Origin: Pedobacter sp. AJM
GTDB lineage: Bacteria > Bacteroidota > Bacteroidia > Sphingobacteriales > Sphingobacteriaceae
Direction: 5' to 3'
NCBI RefSeq assembly: GCF_002197755.1
Contig: NZ_NHOT01000006.1
Coordinates: forward strand, 168,493-232,492
Length of the DNA: 64,000 nt
The notes beneath the pieces are model-generated. The model saw nothing but the letters and a program-made list of their open reading frames with translations, did not search any database and had not been told where the DNA came from. The position numbers and the translations under genes were made by a program. Position 1 is the stretch's first letter; each line of letters begins with the position of its first letter. Positions 14,972 through 22,630 of the stretch are shown here, piece by piece.

Positions 14972-16264
14972 TTACGTTTTCTGTGGCTTTTTCTTCGCTG
15001 CCGGAAAAAGCACGTTATTCAAGATCAAACGGTAACCTGCAGAATTTGGATGTAGATTTAAGTCAGTAGGAGGGTCGCCAACGGCATGCTGATAATCTTC
15101 AGGATCGTGGCCACCATAAAAGGTAAATTGTCCTTTCCCGATTTCTCCATGAAGGTACCTCACTTCTGCAGCACCCTTATTTTCGCCTAAAACGGTTACA
15201 CTAGGCTTAACCAGGCTCTTTTTAAATGCAGTGGTCTGACCCATAAAACCTTTAATTACCTTATCGTGGTTTTGTGTTAGCATGGTTGGTACCAAATCCC
15301 ATTTTGCCGAGAAATCAAATAAGGTAAAATAATCATTACTTTGGTTCAGCGTTCTGAACTGCGTAACGTCAATATCTGAAAATTCGTAATTCATTGGGTT
15401 ATTGTCCAACTTGAAATTCTGAAAAGCCAGTGTTTTGTTAAAGTCGAGTTTGGATTGTGCATTTGGATCAACACCATCCCCATCAAACATCTGGGCACAA
15501 ATATCTACCCCTTCTGCTGCCAGGGCAATGTCAAAACTATCTGTACCGGAACACATGGCAAACATAAAGCCGCCGCCGGCACAATATTCCTTAATGTGTT
15601 TGGCAACGGCAAGTTTCATCTCCGAAACCTTTTTGAAGCCTAATCTTTTGGCCAGGGCTTCCTGATTTTTAACATCATCCTGATACCATTTGGCATACCT
15701 GAAGTTAGACCAGAACCGGCCATACTGACCAGTAAAATCTTCATGATGCAGATGGAGCCAGTCATACTTGCTTAATTTATCCTGAATGATATCATCATCG
15801 TAAATAACCTCGTAAGGGATCTCAGCATAGGTCAACACAAGCGTTACTGCATCATCCCAGGGCAGTTTACTTTTAGGGGAATATACAGCAATTTTGGGTG
15901 TCTTTTCCAGTTTAACCATTTCCATATTTACGGATGGATCGCTGATTTCATTTAAAAGGTTAATCACTTTGCTGTCGGCCATTACCTCGTAAGAAACACC
16001 CCTGATCTTCAATTCATCTTCAACGTTTTTATTGTATTTAATCAGGAAACTGCCTCCACGGTAGTTTAAAAGCCAATCTACCTCTACCTGCTTGCTGATG
16101 GTCCAATATGCTATGCCATAGGCTTTCAGGTGGTTTTTCTGGTCTTCATCCATATAAATTAACAGGGAGGATGCCCGAGCACCAATTGTGCAGCACAAAC
16201 AAAATATCCAGATATAATATTTTTTTCTCAAAATGCAGATGTTTAAATTATTAAAATTACGCAT
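14972..16264 (-). CDS. Secreted protein of the family commonly labelled asparagine synthetase B (function doubtful)
   Basis: A 430-residue protein with an N-terminal hydrophobic export signal (IWIFCLCCTIGARA). I recognise it as the conserved Bacteroidota protein usually given the name asparagine synthetase B, but it has neither an N-terminal catalytic Cys glutaminase domain nor an ATP-pyrophosphatase SGGxDS motif of AsnB. It instead has a segment GGGFMFAMCSGTDSFDIALA and a later FYGGHDPEDYQH that suggest a glutamine-amidotransferase-like or ThuA-like alpha/beta fold. It is predicted to be periplasmic. The true reaction is unknown; the common name should not be taken as function. Confidence 0.75.
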   Translation of the reverse strand: MRNFNNLNICILRKKYYIWIFCLCCTIGARASSLLIYMDEDQKNHLKAYGIAYWTISKQVEVDWLLNYRGGSFLIKYNKNVEDELKIRGVSYEVMADSKVINLLNEISDPSVNMEMVKLEKTPKIAVYSPKSKLPWDDAVTLVLTYAEIPYEVIYDDDIIQDKLSKYDWLHLHHEDFTGQYGRFWSNFRYAKWYQDDVKNQEALAKRLGFKKVSEMKLAVAKHIKEYCAGGGFMFAMCSGTDSFDIALAAEGVDICAQMFDGDGVDPNAQSKLDFNKTLAFQNFKLDNNPMNYEFSDIDVTQFRTLNQSNDYFTLFDFSAKWDLVPTMLTQNHDKVIKGFMGQTTAFKKSLVKPSVTVLGENKGAAEVRYLHGEIGKGQFTFYGGHDPEDYQHAVGDPPTDLNLHPNSAGYRLILNNVLFPAAKKKPQKT

Positions 16265-16292
16265 TTAAACTGTTTAGAAAAATTTAATGGTA

Positions 16293-16320
16293 TTGGATTG
16301 ATACAATTTTGTTATTTTTG
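16293..16320 (+). promoter_or_regulatory. Candidate promoter of ppiB
   Basis: TTG at 16293-16295 and the -7 box TATTTTTG at 16313-16320 (exact match to TAnnTTTG) are spaced 17 bases apart and lie 64 bases before the start codon. This matches the Bacteroidota sigma factor pattern. Confidence 0.45.
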
Positions 16321-16383
16321 CCCTTTACTTAAAAAATGAACTGTTTTTTAACGTGTTAAATTTTAAATTAGTACCCAATTGAT

Positions 16384-16842
16384 ATGAGTAAAGCAATAAT
16401 AAAAACCGAAAAAGGAAATATGACTGTTGAGTTCTTTGAACAAGATGCTCCTAAAGCAGTTGCAAACTTTAAAAAATTAGCCAACGAAGGCTTTTATGAT
16501 GGTGTGACTTTCCACCGTGTAATTCCTGATTTCATGGTTCAAACCGGCTGTCCGAATTCCAAAGATGGTGCTACTGGTATGCCAGGCACTGGTGGTCCGG
16601 GTTACAAGATTGATTGTGAGCTTGATGGTGAAAATCAATACCATGACCGTGGCGTATTATCTATGGCTCATGCCGGTCGCAATACCGGTGGTTCTCAGTT
16701 TTTTATCTGCCATAGCAGAGCCAATACGGCACATTTAGACCGCAATCATACCGTTTTTGGTAAAGCAATTGAAAATGTTGATCTTGTGGATGATATCCGT
16801 CAGGGAGACAAAATTGTAGGAATTGAGATAATTGAAGATTAA
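16384..16842 (+). CDS. ppiB: Peptidyl-prolyl cis-trans isomerase, cyclophilin type
   Basis: A 152-residue cyclophilin without signal peptide, so cytoplasmic. The catalytic core is visible as FHRVIPDFMVQTG (Arg, Phe and Gln of the active site), AGRNTGGSQFFICHS and HLDRNHTVFGKA. The Trp of human cyclophilin A is replaced by His in this bacterial type. It accelerates proline isomerisation in protein folding. A DUF5606 gene follows after 72 bases on the same strand. Confidence 0.93.
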   Translation: MSKAIIKTEKGNMTVEFFEQDAPKAVANFKKLANEGFYDGVTFHRVIPDFMVQTGCPNSKDGATGMPGTGGPGYKIDCELDGENQYHDRGVLSMAHAGRNTGGSQFFICHSRANTAHLDRNHTVFGKAIENVDLVDDIRQGDKIVGIEIIED

Positions 16843-16914
16843 ATTGCGTTGAGCGTTTGGCGATAAGCGTTTATTTCGCGATGCACCAGCCGCTAACCGC
16901 TTAACAAATATATT

Positions 16915-17457
16915 ATGAATTTAAGAGGAATTGTTGCCGTATCCGGCAGACCAGGATTATTTAAACTGGTTGGACAAAATAAAGTAGGTTATATTTTAGA
17001 GGGTTTAGATGCCCAGAAAACCAAAGTGGTAGCCAATATTACCAATACAAAACTGGCTTCATTGGAAGATATTACCGTATATGGGGAAGAGGAAGAGATC
17101 AAACTTGCAGATATTTTTACTAAAATTTCTGAAAAGGGATCAACTCCTGATTTAAAAGGTGATTTACGCGCTTATTTTTTAGAAGTTGCCCCTGGTCATG
17201 ATCAGGAAAAAGTTTATGCTTCGGATATGAAAAAAATCATTACCTGGTATAACTTATTGAAAGATTTACCATTATTTACGGAAGATACGCCTGAAACTCC
17301 GGGTTCTCCGGCGGAAGTGAGCTTAGCTGAAGAAAAAGTAGCTGCAGATAAAAAACAGAAAGCTGCAAGTACTAAAGGTTCGGCAAGCGCGAAAGCCACT
17401 ACTAAAACTTCTGCTCCAGCTAAAAAAGCAAGTATGACAAGCAAAAAAGGCGTTTAG
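16915..17457 (+). CDS. DUF5606 domain protein with basic Ala/Lys-rich tail
   Basis: A 180-residue protein. The first about 130 residues (MNLRGIVAVSGRPGLFKLVG ... DMKKIITWYNLL) match the conserved Bacteroidota DUF5606 domain. The last about 45 residues are low-complexity, rich in Ala, Lys, Ser and Thr (for example KKQKAASTKGSASAKATTKT), like histone H1-type tails, which could bind nucleic acid or be a flexible linker (inference). Function of the family is not known to me. It is followed by a good terminator. Confidence 0.82.
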   Translation: MNLRGIVAVSGRPGLFKLVGQNKVGYILEGLDAQKTKVVANITNTKLASLEDITVYGEEEEIKLADIFTKISEKGSTPDLKGDLRAYFLEVAPGHDQEKVYASDMKKIITWYNLLKDLPLFTEDTPETPGSPAEVSLAEEKVAADKKQKAASTKGSASAKATTKTSAPAKKASMTSKKGV

Positions 17458-17477
17458 TCTTTCACTTGGATATGATG

Positions 17478-17506
17478 AAAACACCAGGCCATTTGTCTGG
17501 TGTTTT
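17478..17506 (+). terminator. Rho-independent terminator after DUF5606 gene
   Basis: AAAACACCAG (17478-17487) pairs with CTGGTGTTTT (17497-17506), followed by a T-run. It serves the plus-strand gene ending at 17457 and abuts the stop of a small minus-strand frame at 17509. Confidence 0.85.
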
Positions 17507-17508
17507 TT

Positions 17509-17631
17509 TTAAAAGAAATAATAAAGGATTGCTACAATTACCAATGAAATGATAATACTAATCCATAACATTCTGCTGTTTCCACTTTGATTACTTCTGA
17601 ACCGGTACTGGCGTTTATATTTATCTAACAT
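17509..17631 (-). CDS. 40-residue small membrane protein
   Basis: An open frame on the minus strand encodes MLDKYKRQYRFRSNQSGNSR followed by a strong hydrophobic helix (MLWISIIISLVIVAILYYFF) that runs to the stop. A positively charged N-terminal half and a C-terminal membrane anchor are typical of genuine small membrane proteins. It lies 85 bases after the rlmH stop on the same strand. There is no family match that I can name. Confidence 0.5.
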   Translation of the reverse strand: MLDKYKRQYRFRSNQSGNSRMLWISIIISLVIVAILYYFF

Positions 17632-17716
17632 ATCTTTTTTATTTAATGATGCTTAATGAAAAGCAAATCCATATCAATTTCATCCTTTACATCTACCATT
17701 TCCCATATCTTTCATC

Positions 17717-18190
17717 TTAGGCATGATGATAAGGTTCATTTTTTAGAATACTGAATCCGCGGTATAATTGTTCCACAAAAAATAAACGAATCATTTGATG
17801 TGAAAAGGTCATGTCGGATAAGGAAATCAATCCATTTGCCCTTTGGTATATGCGCTCATCAAAACCATATGGACCGCCGATGATAAAAATTAAGTGTTGA
17901 ACACTGCCAATCATCTGTTTGTTCAAATATTCTGAAAAGGCTACAGAGGAATATTTTTTTCCCTTTTCATCCAGCAAAATAACAACATCGCCATTATTAA
18001 TTTGTTTGTGTAATAACTCTGCCTCTTTACCCTTTTGCTGCGCTTCACTCAGGTTTTTTACATTCTTCACATCAGGGATTGCTAAAAAGCTAAAATTAAT
18101 ATAATGCTTCAAGCGGTTGATGTATTTATCAATTCCTTCAATCAAATACTTATCCTCCGTTTTGCCAATGGCTATTAAGGTAATCTTCAT
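17717..18190 (-). CDS. rlmH: 23S rRNA (pseudouridine1915-N3)-methyltransferase
   Basis: A 157-residue SPOUT-class methyltransferase. The family signature is clear: MKITLIAIGK at the N-terminus, the SAM-knot region HLIFIIGGPYGFDERIYQRA and the C-terminal HQMIRLFFVEQLYRGFSILK ... PYHHA. It methylates pseudouridine 1915 in helix 69 of 23S rRNA on assembled ribosomes. It diverges from the MutS-like gene with a spacer of 43 bases. Confidence 0.96.
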   Translation of the reverse strand: MKITLIAIGKTEDKYLIEGIDKYINRLKHYINFSFLAIPDVKNVKNLSEAQQKGKEAELLHKQINNGDVVILLDEKGKKYSSVAFSEYLNKQMIGSVQHLIFIIGGPYGFDERIYQRANGLISLSDMTFSHQMIRLFFVEQLYRGFSILKNEPYHHA

Positions 18191-18233
18191 TTAATATTTT
18201 GCTATCTTTAGAATTTTCAGCGATTCAAAGATA

Positions 18234-20048
18234 ATGTTAAAAACGCAAGCACAAATAATATCTGGTTACAGCCAAAAAATTAGTGAAGTAACCCATCGGA
18301 TTGATCACACGAAAAAGCAGATAGATCAGCTCTCTCTGGTTAGAATAGGACTCTTTCTCATCGAAATTTTATTTTTCGTTTTGCTTCTTAATTCTGCTGA
18401 CGATAGCTGGCGAACACTTCTTCAGATTTTACTCTTATTGCCTGTTCTGGTATTCGCTTATATTGTTAAAAAGCAAAGTAAACTGGATCGTGAAATTGAA
18501 TATCAAAAAGAACTGTTGTGGGTTTATCAAAATGAATGGAATATTTTAAACGGTAAGGTTAATGGTTACGATGATGGTAAATCGTTTGAATCAGAGATTC
18601 ACCCCTATTCCTCTGATCTTGATGTTTTTGGAAATGCATCACTTTATGGTTTGATAAACAGGTGTTATACTAAAAATGGTAAAGAACTGCTGGCTAAAAG
18701 TTTAGCAGAAAAAACATCCAGGAACAAAATGCTAGACAGACAGGAGGCTGTAAAAGAAATGCAGACTAAAATTGAAGATACTTTCGATTTCAGGGCTAAC
18801 CTGCATGGCCACGATGTGGAAAAAATTGAACAGATTAAAATTCAGCTCAAATTTCAGTTAGGTGAACAGCTGGGTTTTATTCGTAAGAAGATCTTGAAAT
18901 ATTATGTTGCCATTACGCCTTATATTTCCGGAATAATATTCTTAGCCGCAATATTTTTAAACAGTACCTTTTGGAATGTCCTTACCATATATATGATCAT
19001 TAACATTGGTATTACCGTGCTCCAAAACTCAAAAATAAATAAGGCGTTTTATAGCTTCGGGGGCAGTTCTAATTTACTGAATGGTTATGCTGATGCCATT
19101 TTATGGACGGAAAACCATCAATGGACCAGTACCTATATCCTGGTTTTATTTCATTCGAAAATACCCGTTAGCCAGGAAATCAAAGGCCTGTCTAAAATTA
19201 TACAGCGTTTTGATACCAGGTTAAATGTTGTAGTCGGCACCGTACTCAATGCGCTGTCTTTATGGGATCTTAAATGCTGCATTCAACTGAATCATTGGTA
19301 TCAATCTTCATCTGATGATGTGATTTCGGCACTTAATCATTTAGGTGATTTTGAAGAATTAATTTCTCTGGCTACTTTAGCGCATAATGAGCCAGAATGG
19401 GTTTTCCCTGAAATCACAGATGCCTTTGCCTTAAGTACCATAGCGGTTGGCCATCCTTTAATTTCACTCAATATAAGAATAACCAATTCCTTTTCATTAG
19501 AAGCAGAACCTACTGTAGATATTATAACAGGCTCCAATATGGCTGGAAAGAGTACTTTCCTCCGTACACTGGGCATCAACATGGTATTGGCTTATGCAGG
19601 AGCACCGGTATGTGCACAATCAATGAGTCTTTCCGTTTTCTCGATCAATACCTACATGCGGATTAAAGATTCGCTGAATGAAAGCACCTCTACCTTCAAA
19701 GCAGAACTCAATCGTTTGAAGATGATTCTGGATCATGTCGTTCGTGATCCAGATACCTTCGTGTTAATTGATGAAATGTTACGGGGAACCAATAGTCGAG
19801 ATAAATACCTCGGATCGAAAGTTTTTGTAGAAAAACTGATTGCAGAAGGCACACCTGCACTTTTTGCTACCCATGATCTGCAATTGGCTGATCTTAAAAA
19901 TGATCACGAACAAACACTTCGTAATTTTCATTTTGATATTCAAATTGCAAATGGTGAGATGAAATTTGATTATAAATTGAAGGAGGGTCCCTGTGCTACT
20001 TTTAATGCTGCAATTTTGCTGAAGGAAATTGGATTAACCTTGACTTAA
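18234..20048 (+). CDS. MutS-like ATPase with membrane segments
   Basis: A 604-residue protein with hydrophobic segments near residues 38-55, 60-80 and 215-265, then MutS core and ATPase domains: Walker A TGSNMAGKSTFLRTLG (about residue 430), Walker B FVLIDEMLRGTNSRDK and the following His switch FATHDLQLADL. The mismatch-recognition domain of MutS1 is absent. Comparable MutS-family ATPases with membrane anchors are widespread in Bacteroidota but, as far as I know, uncharacterised. It should not be called mismatch repair MutS. It diverges from rlmH. Confidence 0.85.
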   Translation: MLKTQAQIISGYSQKISEVTHRIDHTKKQIDQLSLVRIGLFLIEILFFVLLLNSADDSWRTLLQILLLLPVLVFAYIVKKQSKLDREIEYQKELLWVYQNEWNILNGKVNGYDDGKSFESEIHPYSSDLDVFGNASLYGLINRCYTKNGKELLAKSLAEKTSRNKMLDRQEAVKEMQTKIEDTFDFRANLHGHDVEKIEQIKIQLKFQLGEQLGFIRKKILKYYVAITPYISGIIFLAAIFLNSTFWNVLTIYMIINIGITVLQNSKINKAFYSFGGSSNLLNGYADAILWTENHQWTSTYILVLFHSKIPVSQEIKGLSKIIQRFDTRLNVVVGTVLNALSLWDLKCCIQLNHWYQSSSDDVISALNHLGDFEELISLATLAHNEPEWVFPEITDAFALSTIAVGHPLISLNIRITNSFSLEAEPTVDIITGSNMAGKSTFLRTLGINMVLAYAGAPVCAQSMSLSVFSINTYMRIKDSLNESTSTFKAELNRLKMILDHVVRDPDTFVLIDEMLRGTNSRDKYLGSKVFVEKLIAEGTPALFATHDLQLADLKNDHEQTLRNFHFDIQIANGEMKFDYKLKEGPCATFNAAILLKEIGLTLT

Positions 20049-20183
20049 TTTTTAGCTAAAATCGTCTGACATAATATGAAGGGAATAATTTAGCTGTAAA
20101 ATGGTTAAAATTCTTTATCCCATCTTAATTGTTAATGATTTCTTAATAGTAAACTTGCAACTTACGCCCAATCAATTGATAAG

Positions 20184-21521
20184 ATGATTAAAGCAAGTGA
20201 TTTCGGTAATGATTTTTCATGGGGGGTGGCTACTGCAGCAGCACAGATAGAGGGTGCTGCACAGCTGTATGGCAAAGGTCCTTCCATCTGGGATACTTTT
20301 TCTGCCAGAAGTGGAAAAATAAAAAAGGGACATAAACTGGATGTGGCATGCGACTTCTACCATCAATACCATGAGGACCTTCAGCTTGTTAAGCTTTTGG
20401 GTTTTAAGGTATTCAGGTTTTCCATTTCCTGGCCCAGAATTTTACCGGAAGGAAGAGGAGAAGTTAATCAGCAAGGAATCAGATTTTATCATAATTTGAT
20501 CGACGAGTGTCTTACCCTGGGTATTACGCCATGCATTACCTTATACCATTGGGATTTACCACAGGCACTGGAAAATGAAGGTGGCTGGACAAGTTTCAGT
20601 ATTAATGCCGCATTTAATGCTTTTGTAAGCCGCTGTGCATCAGAATATGGCGATAAAGTTAAAAACTGGCTGGTGTTAAATGAACCCTTCGGATTCACAT
20701 CATTGGGTTACATGCTGGGAATCCATGCACCTGGCAGAACCGGATTAAGTAATTTTTTTCCTGCTGTTTTACATACCGCCATTGCACAGGCAGACGGGGG
20801 CAGGATTCTTCGTGCTGAAATTCAACATGCCAATATTGGTACAACCTATTCCTGCTCTGAGATTATTCCTTATACGCATAGCGATAATGATCTCCTGGCT
20901 GCCAAGCGGGTAGATTGTTTAATGAACAGATTATTTGTTGAACCCGCTCAGGGTTTAGGTTTCCCGACAGAAAACTGGGATGTACTAGAGAAATTTCAAA
21001 TTGAATACGGCACCTGGCGATTAAATGAACGCATGAAGTTTGATTTCGACTTTATCGGTTTGCAAAATTACTTCCCTCTAACTATAAAATACAATGCTTT
21101 TATTCCTGTGATTCAGGCCTGGGAAGTTAAAGCGAAGAGCAGAAAGAAACCGCATACCGCAATGGGTTGGGAGATTAATGCTGATAGTTTTTATAGGATT
21201 ATTAAGCAATTTGCTGCCTATCCTAATATTAAAAATTTGGTGATTAGTGAAAATGGTGCTGCATACCATGATAAGCTAACAGATGGAAATATAGTAGATG
21301 CCGAGCGGATCGAATATTTTGAACTGTATCTAAGTGCCTTGCTAAAGGCAAAGAAAGAAGGAATCAATATTACCGGTTACATGGTCTGGACTTTAATGGA
21401 TAACTTTGAATGGGCAGAAGGCTTTAATGCCCGGTTCGGGTTGGTGCACACAGATTTTAAAACACTGGCGAGGACAATTAAATATTCGGGTTATTGGTGG
21501 CAGGAGTTTTTAAGGAATTAG
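20184..21521 (+). CDS. GH1 family beta-glucosidase
   Basis: A 445-residue TIM-barrel glycoside hydrolase of family 1. N-terminal FSWGVATAAAQIEGA, catalytic acid/base Glu167 in VLNEPFGF and nucleophile Glu356 in VISENGAAYHD are all present, with WTLMDNFEWAEGF near the C-terminus lining the aglycone side. There is no signal peptide, so it is cytoplasmic and would hydrolyse imported beta-glucosides or related disaccharides. It stands alone with no transporter nearby. A possible promoter is TTG (20129-20131) with TAAACTTG (20150-20157). Confidence 0.94.
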   Translation: MIKASDFGNDFSWGVATAAAQIEGAAQLYGKGPSIWDTFSARSGKIKKGHKLDVACDFYHQYHEDLQLVKLLGFKVFRFSISWPRILPEGRGEVNQQGIRFYHNLIDECLTLGITPCITLYHWDLPQALENEGGWTSFSINAAFNAFVSRCASEYGDKVKNWLVLNEPFGFTSLGYMLGIHAPGRTGLSNFFPAVLHTAIAQADGGRILRAEIQHANIGTTYSCSEIIPYTHSDNDLLAAKRVDCLMNRLFVEPAQGLGFPTENWDVLEKFQIEYGTWRLNERMKFDFDFIGLQNYFPLTIKYNAFIPVIQAWEVKAKSRKKPHTAMGWEINADSFYRIIKQFAAYPNIKNLVISENGAAYHDKLTDGNIVDAERIEYFELYLSALLKAKKEGINITGYMVWTLMDNFEWAEGFNARFGLVHTDFKTLARTIKYSGYWWQEFLRN

Positions 21522-21530
21522 GTTGGGTTT

Positions 21531-21808
21531 TTCTGGTGATTTGGGGATGATCAATGTAGATTGAAGGGGTTATAGCGTTAGGTATGGATGTAAATTGTTT
21601 TCCCGCAGATTTGGAGATGATGAGCGCAGATTGAAGGGGTTATAGCATTAGGTATGGTTGTACATTATTTTCCCGCAGATTTGGAGATGATGAGCGCAGA
21701 TTGAAGGGGTTATAGCATTAGGTATGGTTGTACATTATTTTCCCGCAGATTTGGAGTGATAAACGCAGATTGAAAGGTATAGCATTATAAAGTGTTATAC
21801 ATTATTTT
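21531..21808 (+). repeat. Tandem 70-bp intergenic repeat, four units
   Basis: Units of exactly 70 bases begin with TCCCGCAGAT at 21601, 21671 and 21741, preceded by a diverged unit from 21531 and ending in a degenerate unit at about 21808. The 21601 and 21671 units are nearly identical. Each contains a second CGCAGATTGAA about 22 bases in. This fills most of the 334-base gap between the GH1 and DUF2007 genes. No coding potential is seen in it. Confidence 0.9.
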
Positions 21809-21855
21809 TCCGCATATAAATTTTTTAATTCCCAAATAATCATTATTTTAACACC

Positions 21856-22287
21856 ATGAGCGATAAAACTATAGTGCATAGCACATATTATAATCCAATG
21901 GAAGCCAATATTATTAAATCCAGATTGGAAGATAGTGGTTTTGCTTGTTTTCTTGCAGATGAAAATGTTGCAACGCTTAATCCGCTTTATAATCAGGCAA
22001 TTGGAGGAGTAAAGCTGATTGTATTTGAAAAAGACGTCATGACGATAAATGAATTGCTTGCTGTCGAATATCCGGTACTCGATCAGCAAGAGTTTAGTGA
22101 ATATACGCCCGAAGAAACGGCTGGTATAGCCTGTGAAAAATGTGGTTCACTAAATGTGAGCTATGGGATGGCAACACAAGATAAGCACAGTTCATGGGTA
22201 AAAGTATTGTCTCTAATATTTTTAGTTCTTCCATTCTTCGCGAAGAAATGCTACCACTGTTATGACTGCGGCTATGAGTTTAAATAA
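21856..22287 (+). CDS. DUF2007-like protein with C-terminal zinc ribbon
   Basis: A 143-residue protein. The N-terminal about 70 residues (YYNPMEANIIKSRLEDSGF ... GGVKLIVFEKDV) match the DUF2007 putative signal-transducing domain, an ACT-like small fold. The C-terminal part has two CxxC pairs, CEKCGS and CYHCYDCGYEF, separated by a hydrophobic stretch (VLSLIFLVLPFFA), suggesting a zinc ribbon tethered to the membrane or interrupted by a helix. Function unknown. Repeats of the CCCGCAGAT type flank it on both sides. Confidence 0.75.
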   Translation: MSDKTIVHSTYYNPMEANIIKSRLEDSGFACFLADENVATLNPLYNQAIGGVKLIVFEKDVMTINELLAVEYPVLDQQEFSEYTPEETAGIACEKCGSLNVSYGMATQDKHSSWVKVLSLIFLVLPFFAKKCYHCYDCGYEFK

Positions 22288-22363
22288 GGCCGTCATCAGT
22301 AAAGATTTGTGTTGATTTTCGATTTTAGTTATTTAAATCTGTTAGAAGAATTTTTGAAGAATA

Positions 22364-22510
22364 GGAAATAGGAAGGGATGTACATTATTTTCCCGCTGAT
22401 TAGGGTGATAAGCGCAGATGTAGGATGGTATATATGTTTTCCCGCAGATTTTGGGGTGATAATCGCAGATATAGGATTAGGAATGGTTGTATATTATTTT
22501 CCAGCAGATC
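22364..22510 (+). repeat. Diverged copies of the CCCGCAGAT intergenic repeat
   Basis: Three diverged units with TTTTCCCGCTGATT (about 22390), TTTTCCCGCAGATTTT (about 22438) and TTTTCCAGCAGAT (about 22498), each with a later CGCAGAT, resemble the tandem array at 21531-21808. They occupy the 343-base gap between the DUF2007 gene and aconitase. The rest of that gap holds a terminator and a short GACTGAAGACT repeat (22610-22620). Confidence 0.75.
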
Positions 22511-22550
22511 TAAAAGATTAAACATCAACTTTAGTGCTTTAACCAAAATA

Positions 22551-22586
22551 AAAATCCCGTTCTGATTTTACTCAAAACGGGATTTT
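22551..22586 (-). terminator. Terminator of the aconitase gene
   Basis: AAAATCCCGT (22551-22560) pairs with ACGGGATTTT (22577-22586), extendable by one pair, with A-rich flank reading as a T-run on the minus strand. It lies 45 bases past the aconitase stop. Confidence 0.8.
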
Positions 22587-22630
22587 ATTATGATAGACTC
22601 CAGGCTATTGACTGAAGACTTTAGACTGAA

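Noticed and set aside
18234..20048. Mismatch repair gene mutS
   Set aside because: No mismatch-recognition domain, too short, and membrane segments present.
21802..22089. Minus-strand frame opposite the DUF2007 gene
   Set aside because: Antisense shadow; the plus-strand gene has recognisable domain features.
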